DNA of 64,000 nucleotides, taken from the NCBI RefSeq assembly GCF_000496755.2, contig NZ_AYKS02000092.1, positions 11,304 to 75,303 of the forward strand. Direction: 5' to 3'. The notes under the pieces were generated by a model, which made no database searches, was not told where the DNA came from, and saw only the letters and a program-made list of their open reading frames with translations. A program made the translations under genes and the position numbers. Shown here piece by piece: positions 30,347 through 38,379 of the stretch (its first letter is position 1; each line of letters begins with the position of its first letter). The stretch comes from Serratia sp. DD3 (GTDB lineage: Bacteria; Pseudomonadota; Gammaproteobacteria; Enterobacterales; Enterobacteriaceae).

Positions 30347-31102
30347 ATGTCTCACTATCCCGATCTCGGGGGTAAAAACGTGGTCGTCACTGGCGCCAGT
30401 GGTGATATCGGTTTAGCTATTTGTGAAAAATACCTTGAGCAAGGCGCTAACGTTTTCGCTATTTACCATTATGATACTAGCGGGTTGGAAAAATTAAAAA
30501 CCTCTCATCCACAAGGTGAGAATCTGCATATTAAGCAATGTGATATTGCTGATGTCAGCGAAGTTTCACGCCTGGCTGATGAGCTTGAAAAAGAGGCTCA
30601 CGCAGTTCATGTACTTATTAATAATGCAGGGATCTACAAAGATAACGTATTTTCCGCGTTGACCTACGAAGAGTTTGATCAAGTTATTAAGGTCAATCTG
30701 TACGGCACCTTCAGTATGACTAAACAGTTACTACCTTTATTACGCCATGCGCGCAATTCAGCAGTAGTGAATATCTCCTCGGTATCTGGAATCACCTCCA
30801 GTTTTGGCCAGAGTAATTACAGTGCTGCCAAGGCTGGCATTATCGGTTTTACCCGTACTCTTGCTAACGAAATGGCGGCAAAGGGCATCCGTGTCAATGC
30901 TGTGGCACCAGGTATGATCGAATCCAAAATGGTGAAAAAAGTACCGCGCCAGATTGTGCGTACAGTAATGTCAGCTATCCCGTTGAAACGTCTTGGTCGT
31001 GTTGACGAGATCGCCAATGTGGTGGCTTTTTTAAGTTCAGACGCATCCAGCTATATCGTAGGGCAGACTCTAGTGGCGGATGGCGGTCTGGTGATGCGTT
31101 AA
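30347..31102 (+). CDS. 3-oxoacyl-ACP reductase (FabG-like SDR)
   Basis: 251 residues of classical short-chain dehydrogenase fold. NADPH site TGASGDIG (residues 15-22), NNAG at 92-95, and the complete catalytic set Ser144/Ser145, Tyr158 and Lys162 in YSAAK. IRVNAVAPGMI and VAFLSSDASSYIVGQTLVAD are typical of FabG. It should reduce the 3-keto group of ACP-bound intermediates. AAGGAA lies 7 nt before the ATG, and the fabZ-like gene begins 16 bp after it. Confidence 0.92.
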   Translation: MSHYPDLGGKNVVVTGASGDIGLAICEKYLEQGANVFAIYHYDTSGLEKLKTSHPQGENLHIKQCDIADVSEVSRLADELEKEAHAVHVLINNAGIYKDNVFSALTYEEFDQVIKVNLYGTFSMTKQLLPLLRHARNSAVVNISSVSGITSSFGQSNYSAAKAGIIGFTRTLANEMAAKGIRVNAVAPGMIESKMVKKVPRQIVRTVMSAIPLKRLGRVDEIANVVAFLSSDASSYIVGQTLVADGGLVMR

Positions 31103-31118
31103 CCGACAGGAAAGTTGA

Positions 31119-31730
31119 ATGGCTAATTATAACAGGAGTTTAGTTACTCCGCCTTTGTTACTGAAAATGGGGGCTTGGCGTGCACCCATATTCATGGTTG
31201 ACCGCATCGTGGACTTTTCGCCAGGCGAAAAGGGCTCGATCACCGTCATTAAGCACGTAACCTTTAACGAGTCCTACATTCCCGGGCATTTTCCTGATAA
31301 CCCAGTGATGCCAGGTGTGATGATCGCCGAAATTTTTGGCCAGTCCAGCGAATACCTGAGCCTGCTGAACGATTTTTGCCTATTGCATGAACGAGAAACT
31401 CAACAGCAATTGAAGAAGTTCGATGACGTTTCACGTGCATTGAGTACGCCAGAAGGCGCGCAACGCATAGTGGCAGAGCGTGCACGCGTCATCGGTGTAC
31501 TGGCGTCACAGGACGTAAAATATAAGAACATGGTCTCGCCGGGCGACACCATTGAAGTCAACAGCCGACTGGCTTACGCCGATGTCCATGGTTTCCACCA
31601 TTACGAAGTGGAGGCTCGAGTCGGGCGTAATGTAGTTTGCTCAGGACGTATTGTGAATTTTCGTACCGATATCAGTAATGCTGAAAGCAAAGGCATGCAA
31701 GTGAAATACCAGGGAGAAACACCACTATGA
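31119..31730 (+). CDS. FabZ-like 3-hydroxyacyl-ACP dehydratase, enlarged
   Basis: 203 residues, about 50 more than FabZ. The hot-dog catalytic motif is PGHFPDNPVMPGVMIAEIFG with the expected His57 and Glu71 (FabZ: GHFPxxPxxPGVLxxEA). About 40 charged residues (near 85-125; ERETQQQLKKFDDVSRALST is part) are inserted after the central helix and the hot-dog strands then resume (VLASQDVKYKNMVSPGDTIE). It should remove water from the 3-hydroxyacyl chain. The stop overlaps the start of the carrier-protein gene by 4 bp. The insertion may mark a partner surface or a special substrate; that is inference. Confidence 0.87.
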   Translation: MANYNRSLVTPPLLLKMGAWRAPIFMVDRIVDFSPGEKGSITVIKHVTFNESYIPGHFPDNPVMPGVMIAEIFGQSSEYLSLLNDFCLLHERETQQQLKKFDDVSRALSTPEGAQRIVAERARVIGVLASQDVKYKNMVSPGDTIEVNSRLAYADVHGFHHYEVEARVGRNVVCSGRIVNFRTDISNAESKGMQVKYQGETPL

Positions 31731-32053
31731 GTAACATCTCGCTTATTGAAACGATTGAACAGCGCAAATTTGTGCTGGAGAAAATCAAAACAGGCCTGAT
31801 AGAACGCCTGAATCTCTATCAAAACGTCAATCAGATTGACGACGATACCCCATTGTTTGGCAGCGGTTTAAAGCTGGACTCAGTGGATGCTACCGAAGTC
31901 ATCGTACTTCTCGACGAAACCTTCGGCATCCGTGTGAAAGAAGGTGATGATCCTTCCTACATGCGTAACGTCAACACTCTGGCCTCGTTTGTTATCGCCA
32001 AACAGAGAGAAATCAACAACGGATCAGCAACAGCAGGAGCGGACAAGGAATGA
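31727..32053 (+). CDS. Acyl carrier protein
   Basis: 108 residues, acidic, four-helix carrier protein. The phosphopantetheine site is GLKLDSVDATEVIVLLDETF with Ser52 in the DSxxAxE-like context. It is longer than AcpP at both ends, with a basic N-terminal helix (EQRKFVLEKIKTGLIERLNL) and a 15-residue flexible tail. It overlaps both neighbours by 4 bp, the dehydratase before and the GcvT-like gene after, so stoichiometric production with them is likely. It is the only carrier protein in the locus and therefore the probable scaffold for the whole chain. Confidence 0.93.
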   Translation: MSNISLIETIEQRKFVLEKIKTGLIERLNLYQNVNQIDDDTPLFGSGLKLDSVDATEVIVLLDETFGIRVKEGDDPSYMRNVNTLASFVIAKQREINNGSATAGADKE

Positions 32054-33291
32054 CCAAACTCACTGAAATTCATCAACAGCACGGTGCAATCCTGGGAGAA
32101 CGCAACGGCGTTGCTATTCCACTCAGCTATTGTGCAGCGGATGAAGAATACAAAGCAGTACGTAAAAACATTTTGCTGTCCGACTACTCCCACTTTGGCA
32201 TTGCGGCCATCAGCGGCGATGACGCTTGGTCACTGCTAAACCAACTGGTTTCCGGTGATGTTTCATCGATCCGCGATGAGCAGGCCATGTACAGCCTGAT
32301 CCTCGATGAAACTGGCAACATCATCACTGATTTGTATATCGCCTGTGATGACGAGCGTTTTTTGCTGATATCTGAGTGGGTCAGCGGTGAAACATTATGT
32401 GAATTGCTGCGTGCCAAACTGGCAGAAAATGAAGAAGAATTCGCAGACATCGAGTCGATCGAGTCTCTAACACCAGAATGGGGCATGCTGCACTTTGAAG
32501 GCCCATACGCTTGGGAATTGCTGGCTGAAGTGTACGGGATGGACGTTATCGGTCTGCCCTTCCAAGAACATATGCACGTTGACGACGAACTGATTCTCCT
32601 GCGTAGCGGCAAACACGGCGAATACTCCTACAAGCTTATGGGGCCACAGGATGTATTAGCCGACGTCTGGATGCAAATGCTGGAAGCCGGTGAGAAGTAC
32701 GATATGCGCACCGGTGGCTTGAACTACCAACACTTGGTACGTCTGGAAAACCCTTGCTGGGAACCTGACACCCTAAATACCTATACTCGCTGCCCAATCT
32801 CATTGCAGATGCAGTGGGCTGTGCGCTACGACAAAGAAGTCTTCACCGGTCTGGAAAGCCTGAATGATCGCTTGGAGGAAGGTGTCAGCCACAGAGTGGT
32901 GGGGATGACCCTTGCCGGTAAGCCAAATGCGATCCCTCAGCGTGGCGACAAAGTAATGTCTGACGGTAACTGCATTGGTGAAGTGATCATCTGTGACTAT
33001 TCGCCAGATTTGAACGCCTGTCTCGGCCGCCTGTTCCTCACAGATGACATGGCATGGGCAGACATTGACGCTTATCAGGTAGTAACAGCCAACGGTCCAA
33101 TCACGGTAACCACTTCTGCGGTGCCTTTCGCCCGTAACTATAGCTTCTTGGTCAACCCTTCAGAGCATAGTTATGTGGACAGCACGCGCCCACGCGATTT
33201 GGTGCAACAATCCGAATGGAATAAGTTGAAAGAAGAGAAAATGAAGGCCGAAAAAGCAGCACTGGCCGCAGGAAATGCACCAAAAGCATAA
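32050..33291 (+). CDS. GcvT-fold (aminomethyltransferase/folate-type) protein in the acyl-chain locus
   Basis: 413 residues of the GcvT/YgfZ/dimethylglycine-oxidase C1 superfamily. Seen: N-terminal region with LLSDYSHFGIAAISGDDAWS, the beta-strand DETGNIITDLYIACDDERFL (GcvT: GGVIDDLIVY), the RLENPCWEPD stretch where GcvT has RLEAGxPLYG, and the C-terminal barrel domain with VVGMTLAGKPNAIPQRGDKV and GEVIICDYSP. The Asp-Asp pair near the folate pocket is Thr-Asp here, so one of the two acids is lost. It is no part of a glycine cleavage operon: gcvH and gcvP are absent and it overlaps the carrier-protein gene by 4 bp. A role in adding or removing a one-carbon or aminomethyl group on an ACP-bound chain is possible but unproven. 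The C-terminus is a charged Lys/Ala-rich tail. Confidence 0.8.
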   Translation: MTKLTEIHQQHGAILGERNGVAIPLSYCAADEEYKAVRKNILLSDYSHFGIAAISGDDAWSLLNQLVSGDVSSIRDEQAMYSLILDETGNIITDLYIACDDERFLLISEWVSGETLCELLRAKLAENEEEFADIESIESLTPEWGMLHFEGPYAWELLAEVYGMDVIGLPFQEHMHVDDELILLRSGKHGEYSYKLMGPQDVLADVWMQMLEAGEKYDMRTGGLNYQHLVRLENPCWEPDTLNTYTRCPISLQMQWAVRYDKEVFTGLESLNDRLEEGVSHRVVGMTLAGKPNAIPQRGDKVMSDGNCIGEVIICDYSPDLNACLGRLFLTDDMAWADIDAYQVVTANGPITVTTSAVPFARNYSFLVNPSEHSYVDSTRPRDLVQQSEWNKLKEEKMKAEKAALAAGNAPKA

Positions 33292-33298
33292 CGTATTT

Positions 33299-33478
33299 AT
33301 ACCCAAAATAATTTAAGTTACTTAACAAAAAGCTGAATGTTTCGAACAGCGCTAGCCCTTTAGGACCAGGCCCGATTTTGGTCCGAGTAACGCGGCAATC
33401 GATGAAATCCCCAGTCACATAGCTAACCCTGTGGCTGGGGATGACAGAGCGCAGCTAACACGCAAGTAATTTGAAGTA
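33299..33478. repeat. Hairpin-forming intergenic repeat, copy 3, inside the biosynthetic locus
   Basis: Left end atacccaaaataatttaagtta, right end gcagctaacacgcaagtaatttgaagtat. The central hairpin at 33408-33439 (CCCCAG...CTGGGG around cacatagctaac) matches that of copy 1. This is the only sizeable gap in the otherwise overlapping operon and splits it into an ACP half and a ketosynthase/export half. Confidence 0.75.
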
Positions 33479-33549
33479 TGGGACTATGTACGCCATGGAA
33501 ACATGGCGTATCCACATTCGATTTCTGGTTTGCTGACACGGAAGACACT

Positions 33550-36108
33550 ATGACAGTCACTCGCAAAAGAGTGGTGATTACCGGTATGGGTCACCTCTCT
33601 TCCATTGCCAATAACGTTGCCGATTTTAAACAGGCACTGCTGAATAAAACCTGTGGGATAAAACCCAGCAAAAAGTATCTCGAATGGTTTGAGGATGCGA
33701 ATGCCTCCGAGGTGTTGCAACCGTTGAGTTGGCCAGAACTCTCTGCTGAAACCGTCGCCTCATTGGACAACGCTGCCCTGTGGGCCTACAAGGTTGGTCA
33801 CGAAGCCTTAGATCAGGGGCAATTACCTCATGGTGTGCTCCGCGATAAAACGGGACTGATTATCGGTGTTTCCTCGGCCGGTACCGAAGCGTTTATGCCG
33901 CTGATCGAACATCAGATGGAGCGTTTCTCGCTGAAAAAAGCGATGGTTTCAGGTAGTTTTTCTTCCTGTTGTGCCATTGTTTCTTCACTGCTGGGACTAA
34001 AGGGCGGTTTTGAACTGGTTGCCACCGCTTGTACAGCCAGTACCAACGCCATGGGGATCGGCTATGACCTGATCCAGAACGGCAAAAACCCTACGGTTCT
34101 GGTCGTAGGCACCGAACCTATCTACCTGCCGACCTTTGCCGGTTTCTACGCGCTGCACGCCATGAAGCGCACCCCATCAAGCCCGTTCTCCGGCACGCCA
34201 GGAATGTCAATTGGTGAAGGTGCGGGGGCGTTATTGCTGGAAGAATACGAACACGCTATCGCCCGTGGTGCCACCATCTACGGCGAAATGGTCTCTTATG
34301 CCACCTCTTGCGATGCCTACCACGAAACTGCTCCAGACCCACGCGGTGACGGTGCGGTGCAAGTCATGCGCCACGCAATGCAAAATGCAGAAATCGAGAC
34401 AACGGATATTGATTATATCAATGCCCATGGCACCGGTACCGAGGCCAACGACCGCTGTGAAACCTTAGCCATGAAGAAGGTCTTCCCGAATATCACGGAT
34501 ATTCCAGTGAGTTCGACCAAAGCCTATGTCGGCCACAATATCGGTTCCGCAGGGATTATTGAGCTCATCGCCTGTTTTCTGACGTTGCCAGAAAACAAGA
34601 TCCTGCCAACGCTCAACTTTAGCACGCCACGCCCGAACTGCGATCTCAACTACGTGCCTAATGAGTTCCAAGAAGCCGAAGTCAAAATGTTCATGAAGAA
34701 CAACTATGCCTTCGGCGGTAACAACTGCTGTGTGATAGCCAGCGTGAAGCCAGAACAGAGCCCAGCGAGCCAATACCAGGCTAAACGTGTCGCCATCACT
34801 GGGATGGGGGCTGTCAGTTCTGTGGGCCACACGCTGCACAGCATACTGGAAAAAATGTGGGCGCAGGCGCCGATCTCTCAGCTTCATCCTCTGGAACTGG
34901 ACTCCTCTACCAGCCAGGAATTTCGCGAAATCGTCAATACCATGAAGAACAACCATGAAGTGGTTGACTACATGCAGAACAATTTCGGCGAAACGGATAT
35001 GGCGAGCAAACTGAGTAAACCTTCAGGCGTGCACCAGGTATTAGACCTGGATCCGCGTAAAACGCTGCGCCGTTTTGATCCGCGCAAAGCCAATACCATC
35101 AGCACCTTTGCCCTGCTGGCCATTACCCAGGCAATGACTGATGCTGGGCGTAAAATCAAACGCGACGGTCAAACGCTGGGCATGATCCTGGGGATGTCAA
35201 AAGGGCCACAATCAACGGTGGTTCGCTACCTTGAGAGCCTGTTCCCTGACCCAACCAAAGTGCGCACCTCGGAATTCCCTGGGTCACTGATGAATGCCAT
35301 CTCCACCTTCTGTTCCATTTCCGAAGGGATCAAAGGCTATAACACCTCGCTGGCAACCGGTATCAACGCTGGATTGGGAGCGTTGACTTATGGTTATGAA
35401 TTAATCCGCCAATCGGTGCAACCTCAAGTGATCGTCGGTGGTGCTGATGAAAACATGGGGACATTTGCCATCTATCTGTTGGCGCTCAACAGCGATCTGC
35501 AGTTGACGTGCGATCCGGCGGACTTCAAGGTTTACAGTCAAGATGCCAAGGGCTATGTCCCGGGTGAAGGGGCTGGCATGCTGTTGATTGAAGATTTACA
35601 GCACGCCCAAGAGCGCGGCGCCCATATTCACGCCGAGATCGCCGGTTACGGTAAATCCAACGACGGCAGCTTCTTTAAGCAAGATGATATTCCAGCCAGG
35701 GTCGAATCGATGGTGGCCGCTATCCGCCAAGCCTTGCAGGAAGCCGATATCAAGCTGGAAGAGGTGGATCTGGTTTGTGGTACCAGCGATGGTACTCCCC
35801 TGCGTGATGCCACTGAGATCGGGGCAATTCGCGAAGTGTTTGGTGAAGCTCGTCGCAATCTGCCGTTTGTTAACTATAACGGCTGGTTTGGCTTGGTGGA
35901 ATCTTGCATCGGTATTCTCAACATCGCTGTGGTCGCCGAGATCATGAAGCGCGGCGAAATACTGCCTATCCCGTATACCGAGCATTTCGCTGCTGACGAT
36001 ATCGCGTTTGTCACCAAACCGTTAAAGAAAAATGTCCGTACCGCGCTGGTGCTAGGTGCCACGGAAGGAGGCAACCATTATGCCGTACTGCTGAGGAGTA
36101 TGGCGTGA
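33550..36108 (+). CDS. Fused ketosynthase + inactive ketosynthase (KS/chain-length-factor-like) protein
   Basis: 852 residues from the ATG at 33550, chosen because MTVTRKRVVITGMGHLSSIA is the usual KS start and GGAAG stands upstream; an earlier in-frame ATG lies in the repeat. Two complete thiolase-fold halves are joined. Domain 1 (1-400) has the full Cys-His-His triad: C161 in VATACTASTNAMG, H293 in INAHGTGTEAND and H329 in STKAYVGHNIGSAG. Domain 2 (411-852) keeps the KS frame (AITGMGAVSSVG, PGEGAGMLLIEDL, ATEGGNHYAVLLR) but has Ile605 for Cys, Thr745 for the first His and Phe780 for the second. This is the KS-alpha/KS-beta (chain-length factor) pairing of type II polyketide synthases, here in one chain. 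It should extend the acyl chain with malonyl-ACP. Confidence 0.9.
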   Translation: MTVTRKRVVITGMGHLSSIANNVADFKQALLNKTCGIKPSKKYLEWFEDANASEVLQPLSWPELSAETVASLDNAALWAYKVGHEALDQGQLPHGVLRDKTGLIIGVSSAGTEAFMPLIEHQMERFSLKKAMVSGSFSSCCAIVSSLLGLKGGFELVATACTASTNAMGIGYDLIQNGKNPTVLVVGTEPIYLPTFAGFYALHAMKRTPSSPFSGTPGMSIGEGAGALLLEEYEHAIARGATIYGEMVSYATSCDAYHETAPDPRGDGAVQVMRHAMQNAEIETTDIDYINAHGTGTEANDRCETLAMKKVFPNITDIPVSSTKAYVGHNIGSAGIIELIACFLTLPENKILPTLNFSTPRPNCDLNYVPNEFQEAEVKMFMKNNYAFGGNNCCVIASVKPEQSPASQYQAKRVAITGMGAVSSVGHTLHSILEKMWAQAPISQLHPLELDSSTSQEFREIVNTMKNNHEVVDYMQNNFGETDMASKLSKPSGVHQVLDLDPRKTLRRFDPRKANTISTFALLAITQAMTDAGRKIKRDGQTLGMILGMSKGPQSTVVRYLESLFPDPTKVRTSEFPGSLMNAISTFCSISEGIKGYNTSLATGINAGLGALTYGYELIRQSVQPQVIVGGADENMGTFAIYLLALNSDLQLTCDPADFKVYSQDAKGYVPGEGAGMLLIEDLQHAQERGAHIHAEIAGYGKSNDGSFFKQDDIPARVESMVAAIRQALQEADIKLEEVDLVCGTSDGTPLRDATEIGAIREVFGEARRNLPFVNYNGWFGLVESCIGILNIAVVAEIMKRGEILPIPYTEHFAADDIAFVTKPLKKNVRTALVLGATEGGNHYAVLLRSMA

Positions 36109-37334
36109 TTGATAACGTCGCCCTCAGCGGTTGGGGCGTGACCAGTGCCTATGCGCCGGATTTTCCGGCGCTGATTAATGGTCTGGTGGAAGGCAGATTG
36201 ATCGGTTCACAGCCGTGGTTTGCCACAGAAAGTGAATGGCAGGATCTGCGTTTAAGCTGTAACCCGCACTATGTACCCGAAGCTCAACCCTTCGGCTCGG
36301 CGTTTTCCCGCCTGCAACCAGTGATTGACCAAGCTTTAGCCAAGGCTGGTTTAGGTCAGGAACATTTGCAGGGAAAACGAGTGCGAGTTTATCTGGTCGG
36401 CCATGGTCAGCGTGCTGACATCGCCGATTACCTAGGCTATCAGGATCGCAACGATCAGGAAGAGCTGCTGTTCTTTCCAAAAATCAAACGGTTGCATGCC
36501 AGCAATTTTGATCAGGATCGGCTGGTAAAACAGTTGACGCAAACCTATCAGCTCAGTTGGCCGGCGGTTTCGCTCTATTGTGCTAGCAACTCTGCTTTAG
36601 CGGCAGTCCATCTTGCTCAGTCATCCATTGCCGCCGGAGAGGTTGATCTGGTGTTAGTGATTGGCTGGCTGGAAACGCAGACTCAGGACATCATCTTCCT
36701 TGGCGGGCAAGATATGCTGGGGGAAGGCAGTTCACAGCCCTTTAGCAACCATAACAGCAGTATCTTACCCACCAACGGTGTCGTCGCGTTGATCCTTGAA
36801 AGTGGGCAACACGCTCAGCAACGAGGCTTTAAACCGAGCGCCATATTACGTAGTTCGATGTTTTGCCAGAGCAGTGGCGGCCGGGGAAGCAGTTCCTTTA
36901 CCGCCGATTTCCGTACTATCGCTCAAACACTAGAACGCGTACTGGTAGATGCCGATCTGTCACCGCAAGATATTGCCTGCGTTTTCCCCCATGCCAATGG
37001 GGTGATTGCCAGTGACAAAGCCGAAGCGATGGCGCTGCAAAAACTCTGGGGAAAGGCGGGTATCCCGGTCGTCAGCTACAAAGGCCAGATAGGTTATATG
37101 GTCTCTTGTTGCGGGCTGCTCGATCTGATGCTAATTGCTGACGCTCTGCAACAACGCCGTCTCCTAGCGCTGACCAGTCGTTATCCTATTGATGAAACGC
37201 TGCAAATTCACGTTCATGCCGATAGCCCGCCGTTGGCATTGGAAAAAGAGCACATTATCAAATCAGGCATCGGGCTCGACGGTTCAGCGATCGCCATGGT
37301 GATCTCCGCTAACTGGGAGGGTGCAAATGAATGA
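36105..37334 (+). CDS. Ketosynthase-fold protein with altered triad (Cys-His-Tyr)
   Basis: 409 residues starting at GTG (4-bp overlap with the previous gene). Weak but clear KS similarity along the length. Aligning on the motifs: Cys159 in AVSLYCASNSALAAVHLA is kept, His296 in VFPHANGVIASDKAEAM is kept, and the second His (KxxxGH) is Tyr331 in SYKGQIGYMVSCCG. KS-fold enzymes lacking this His often cannot decarboxylate malonyl units yet may still move an acyl chain, so this could be a priming, acyl-transfer or chain-release enzyme; that is inference. It sits between the active KS fusion and a still more degenerate KS-like protein. Confidence 0.78.
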   Translation: MIDNVALSGWGVTSAYAPDFPALINGLVEGRLIGSQPWFATESEWQDLRLSCNPHYVPEAQPFGSAFSRLQPVIDQALAKAGLGQEHLQGKRVRVYLVGHGQRADIADYLGYQDRNDQEELLFFPKIKRLHASNFDQDRLVKQLTQTYQLSWPAVSLYCASNSALAAVHLAQSSIAAGEVDLVLVIGWLETQTQDIIFLGGQDMLGEGSSQPFSNHNSSILPTNGVVALILESGQHAQQRGFKPSAILRSSMFCQSSGGRGSSSFTADFRTIAQTLERVLVDADLSPQDIACVFPHANGVIASDKAEAMALQKLWGKAGIPVVSYKGQIGYMVSCCGLLDLMLIADALQQRRLLALTSRYPIDETLQIHVHADSPPLALEKEHIIKSGIGLDGSAIAMVISANWEGANE

Positions 37335-38379
37335 GGTGAAACGAGTGATACCGGCCGCAGCCATTAATCTGGTGGGGTTTTCCCTGCTTGAACCCCGTTT
37401 GCCGATGCGGCGGTTTTCGCCGAGCTGGTACAACGTATGGGAAGCTTGGCTGCATAAAAAAGCCAATGCCAAAGCGGGCAGCAGCCAATGGTTGTTCCGC
37501 CGTTTCGGTGTAGACAGTGACATGTTGCCTGAAGAGGCGTTGCGCAAAGCCAATTATCGCGACTGGTTAAACAGCATGAATACCGCCTGCACTCAAGCGG
37601 TGGCACAACTGGGCAGCAAAGGGGAATTCCACCTGCGCCATGAACGCAATGCCCTGTTTTATGTCGACTCTTGGGGAGAAACCTCAACCATTGAAGGGAT
37701 CAATAGCTGGCGCGATTCACTCAGCGTCGACATTCTGCCCAAAAGTATCGTGCGTGATTATGGCATCAAGGATTTCACCTGCAAATTACGCGGTGAGCGT
37801 AATGGTTTGATGAATGCCCTGCTGCTGGCACAAGACTGCCTAAACAGCAATATGGCCGATAACGTCATTATTTGTGGCCAATTCCGCAGTTTCCCGGTGC
37901 TGGTTTTTTCGGAAACCGAACGTTTTCCGTCATCCAAGCAGCGGGGAGAAGTGCCAGCCAATTGCCAATTCAGCGTTGAGCGCGTCGGCTGCCTTATCCT
38001 GAAAAAAGCAGCGGGCCAGGGGGTAACTTTACACCTGAGCGACTACCAGAGCCTGACTGGCTCACCGCAACAGCGAGCCATGCAGTTGGCAGAGCAATAT
38101 AAAGGCTCTCTTGGCTCCGATACCCATGCCGTATTGGGCGTCACGCCACCAGCGCTGTCATTACGTGCTATGCAACAACAGGCTTTCCAGCAATTACCGG
38201 CCAGCCAAGTCTGTGTATCACTCAGTGATCTCTATGGCGACAGCGGCTGTATGAACCCAGCGCTGGCTTGGCAATATCTGCAGCAAAGCAAGAACAGCGG
38301 GCATAGCTTGCTCAGTGTGCTTGATGGTGAAGGTGGTGCTTGGCTGTTGGAAAGCTGGGTACCAGAGGAGCAGCTATAA
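37327..38379 (+). CDS. Highly degenerate ketosynthase-like protein
   Basis: 350 residues from ATG 37327; GGGAGG lies 6 nt upstream and there is an 8-bp overlap with the previous gene (a GTG two codons earlier is too close to the ribosome site). Only parts of the thiolase fold are visible: a KS-nucleophile-elbow-like helix region FTCKLRGERNGLMNALLLAQ with no Cys in the right place, a following VIICGQF strand, and a C-terminal SVLDGEGGAWLLES strand pair reminiscent of KS proteins. No catalytic His motif can be placed. A non-catalytic partner of the preceding KS-like protein is my best guess; family assignment is tentative. Confidence 0.6.
   Translation: MNEVKRVIPAAAINLVGFSLLEPRLPMRRFSPSWYNVWEAWLHKKANAKAGSSQWLFRRFGVDSDMLPEEALRKANYRDWLNSMNTACTQAVAQLGSKGEFHLRHERNALFYVDSWGETSTIEGINSWRDSLSVDILPKSIVRDYGIKDFTCKLRGERNGLMNALLLAQDCLNSNMADNVIICGQFRSFPVLVFSETERFPSSKQRGEVPANCQFSVERVGCLILKKAAGQGVTLHLSDYQSLTGSPQQRAMQLAEQYKGSLGSDTHAVLGVTPPALSLRAMQQQAFQQLPASQVCVSLSDLYGDSGCMNPALAWQYLQQSKNSGHSLLSVLDGEGGAWLLESWVPEEQL

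Noticed and set aside
32050..33291. GcvT-like gene as glycine cleavage T protein
   Set aside because: No gcvH or gcvP is nearby, motifs around the folate site differ, and it is coupled to an ACP gene.
33478..33549. Longer start of the KS fusion (24 residues earlier)
   Set aside because: That ATG is in the intergenic repeat; MTVTRKRVVITG has a ribosome site and the family start.
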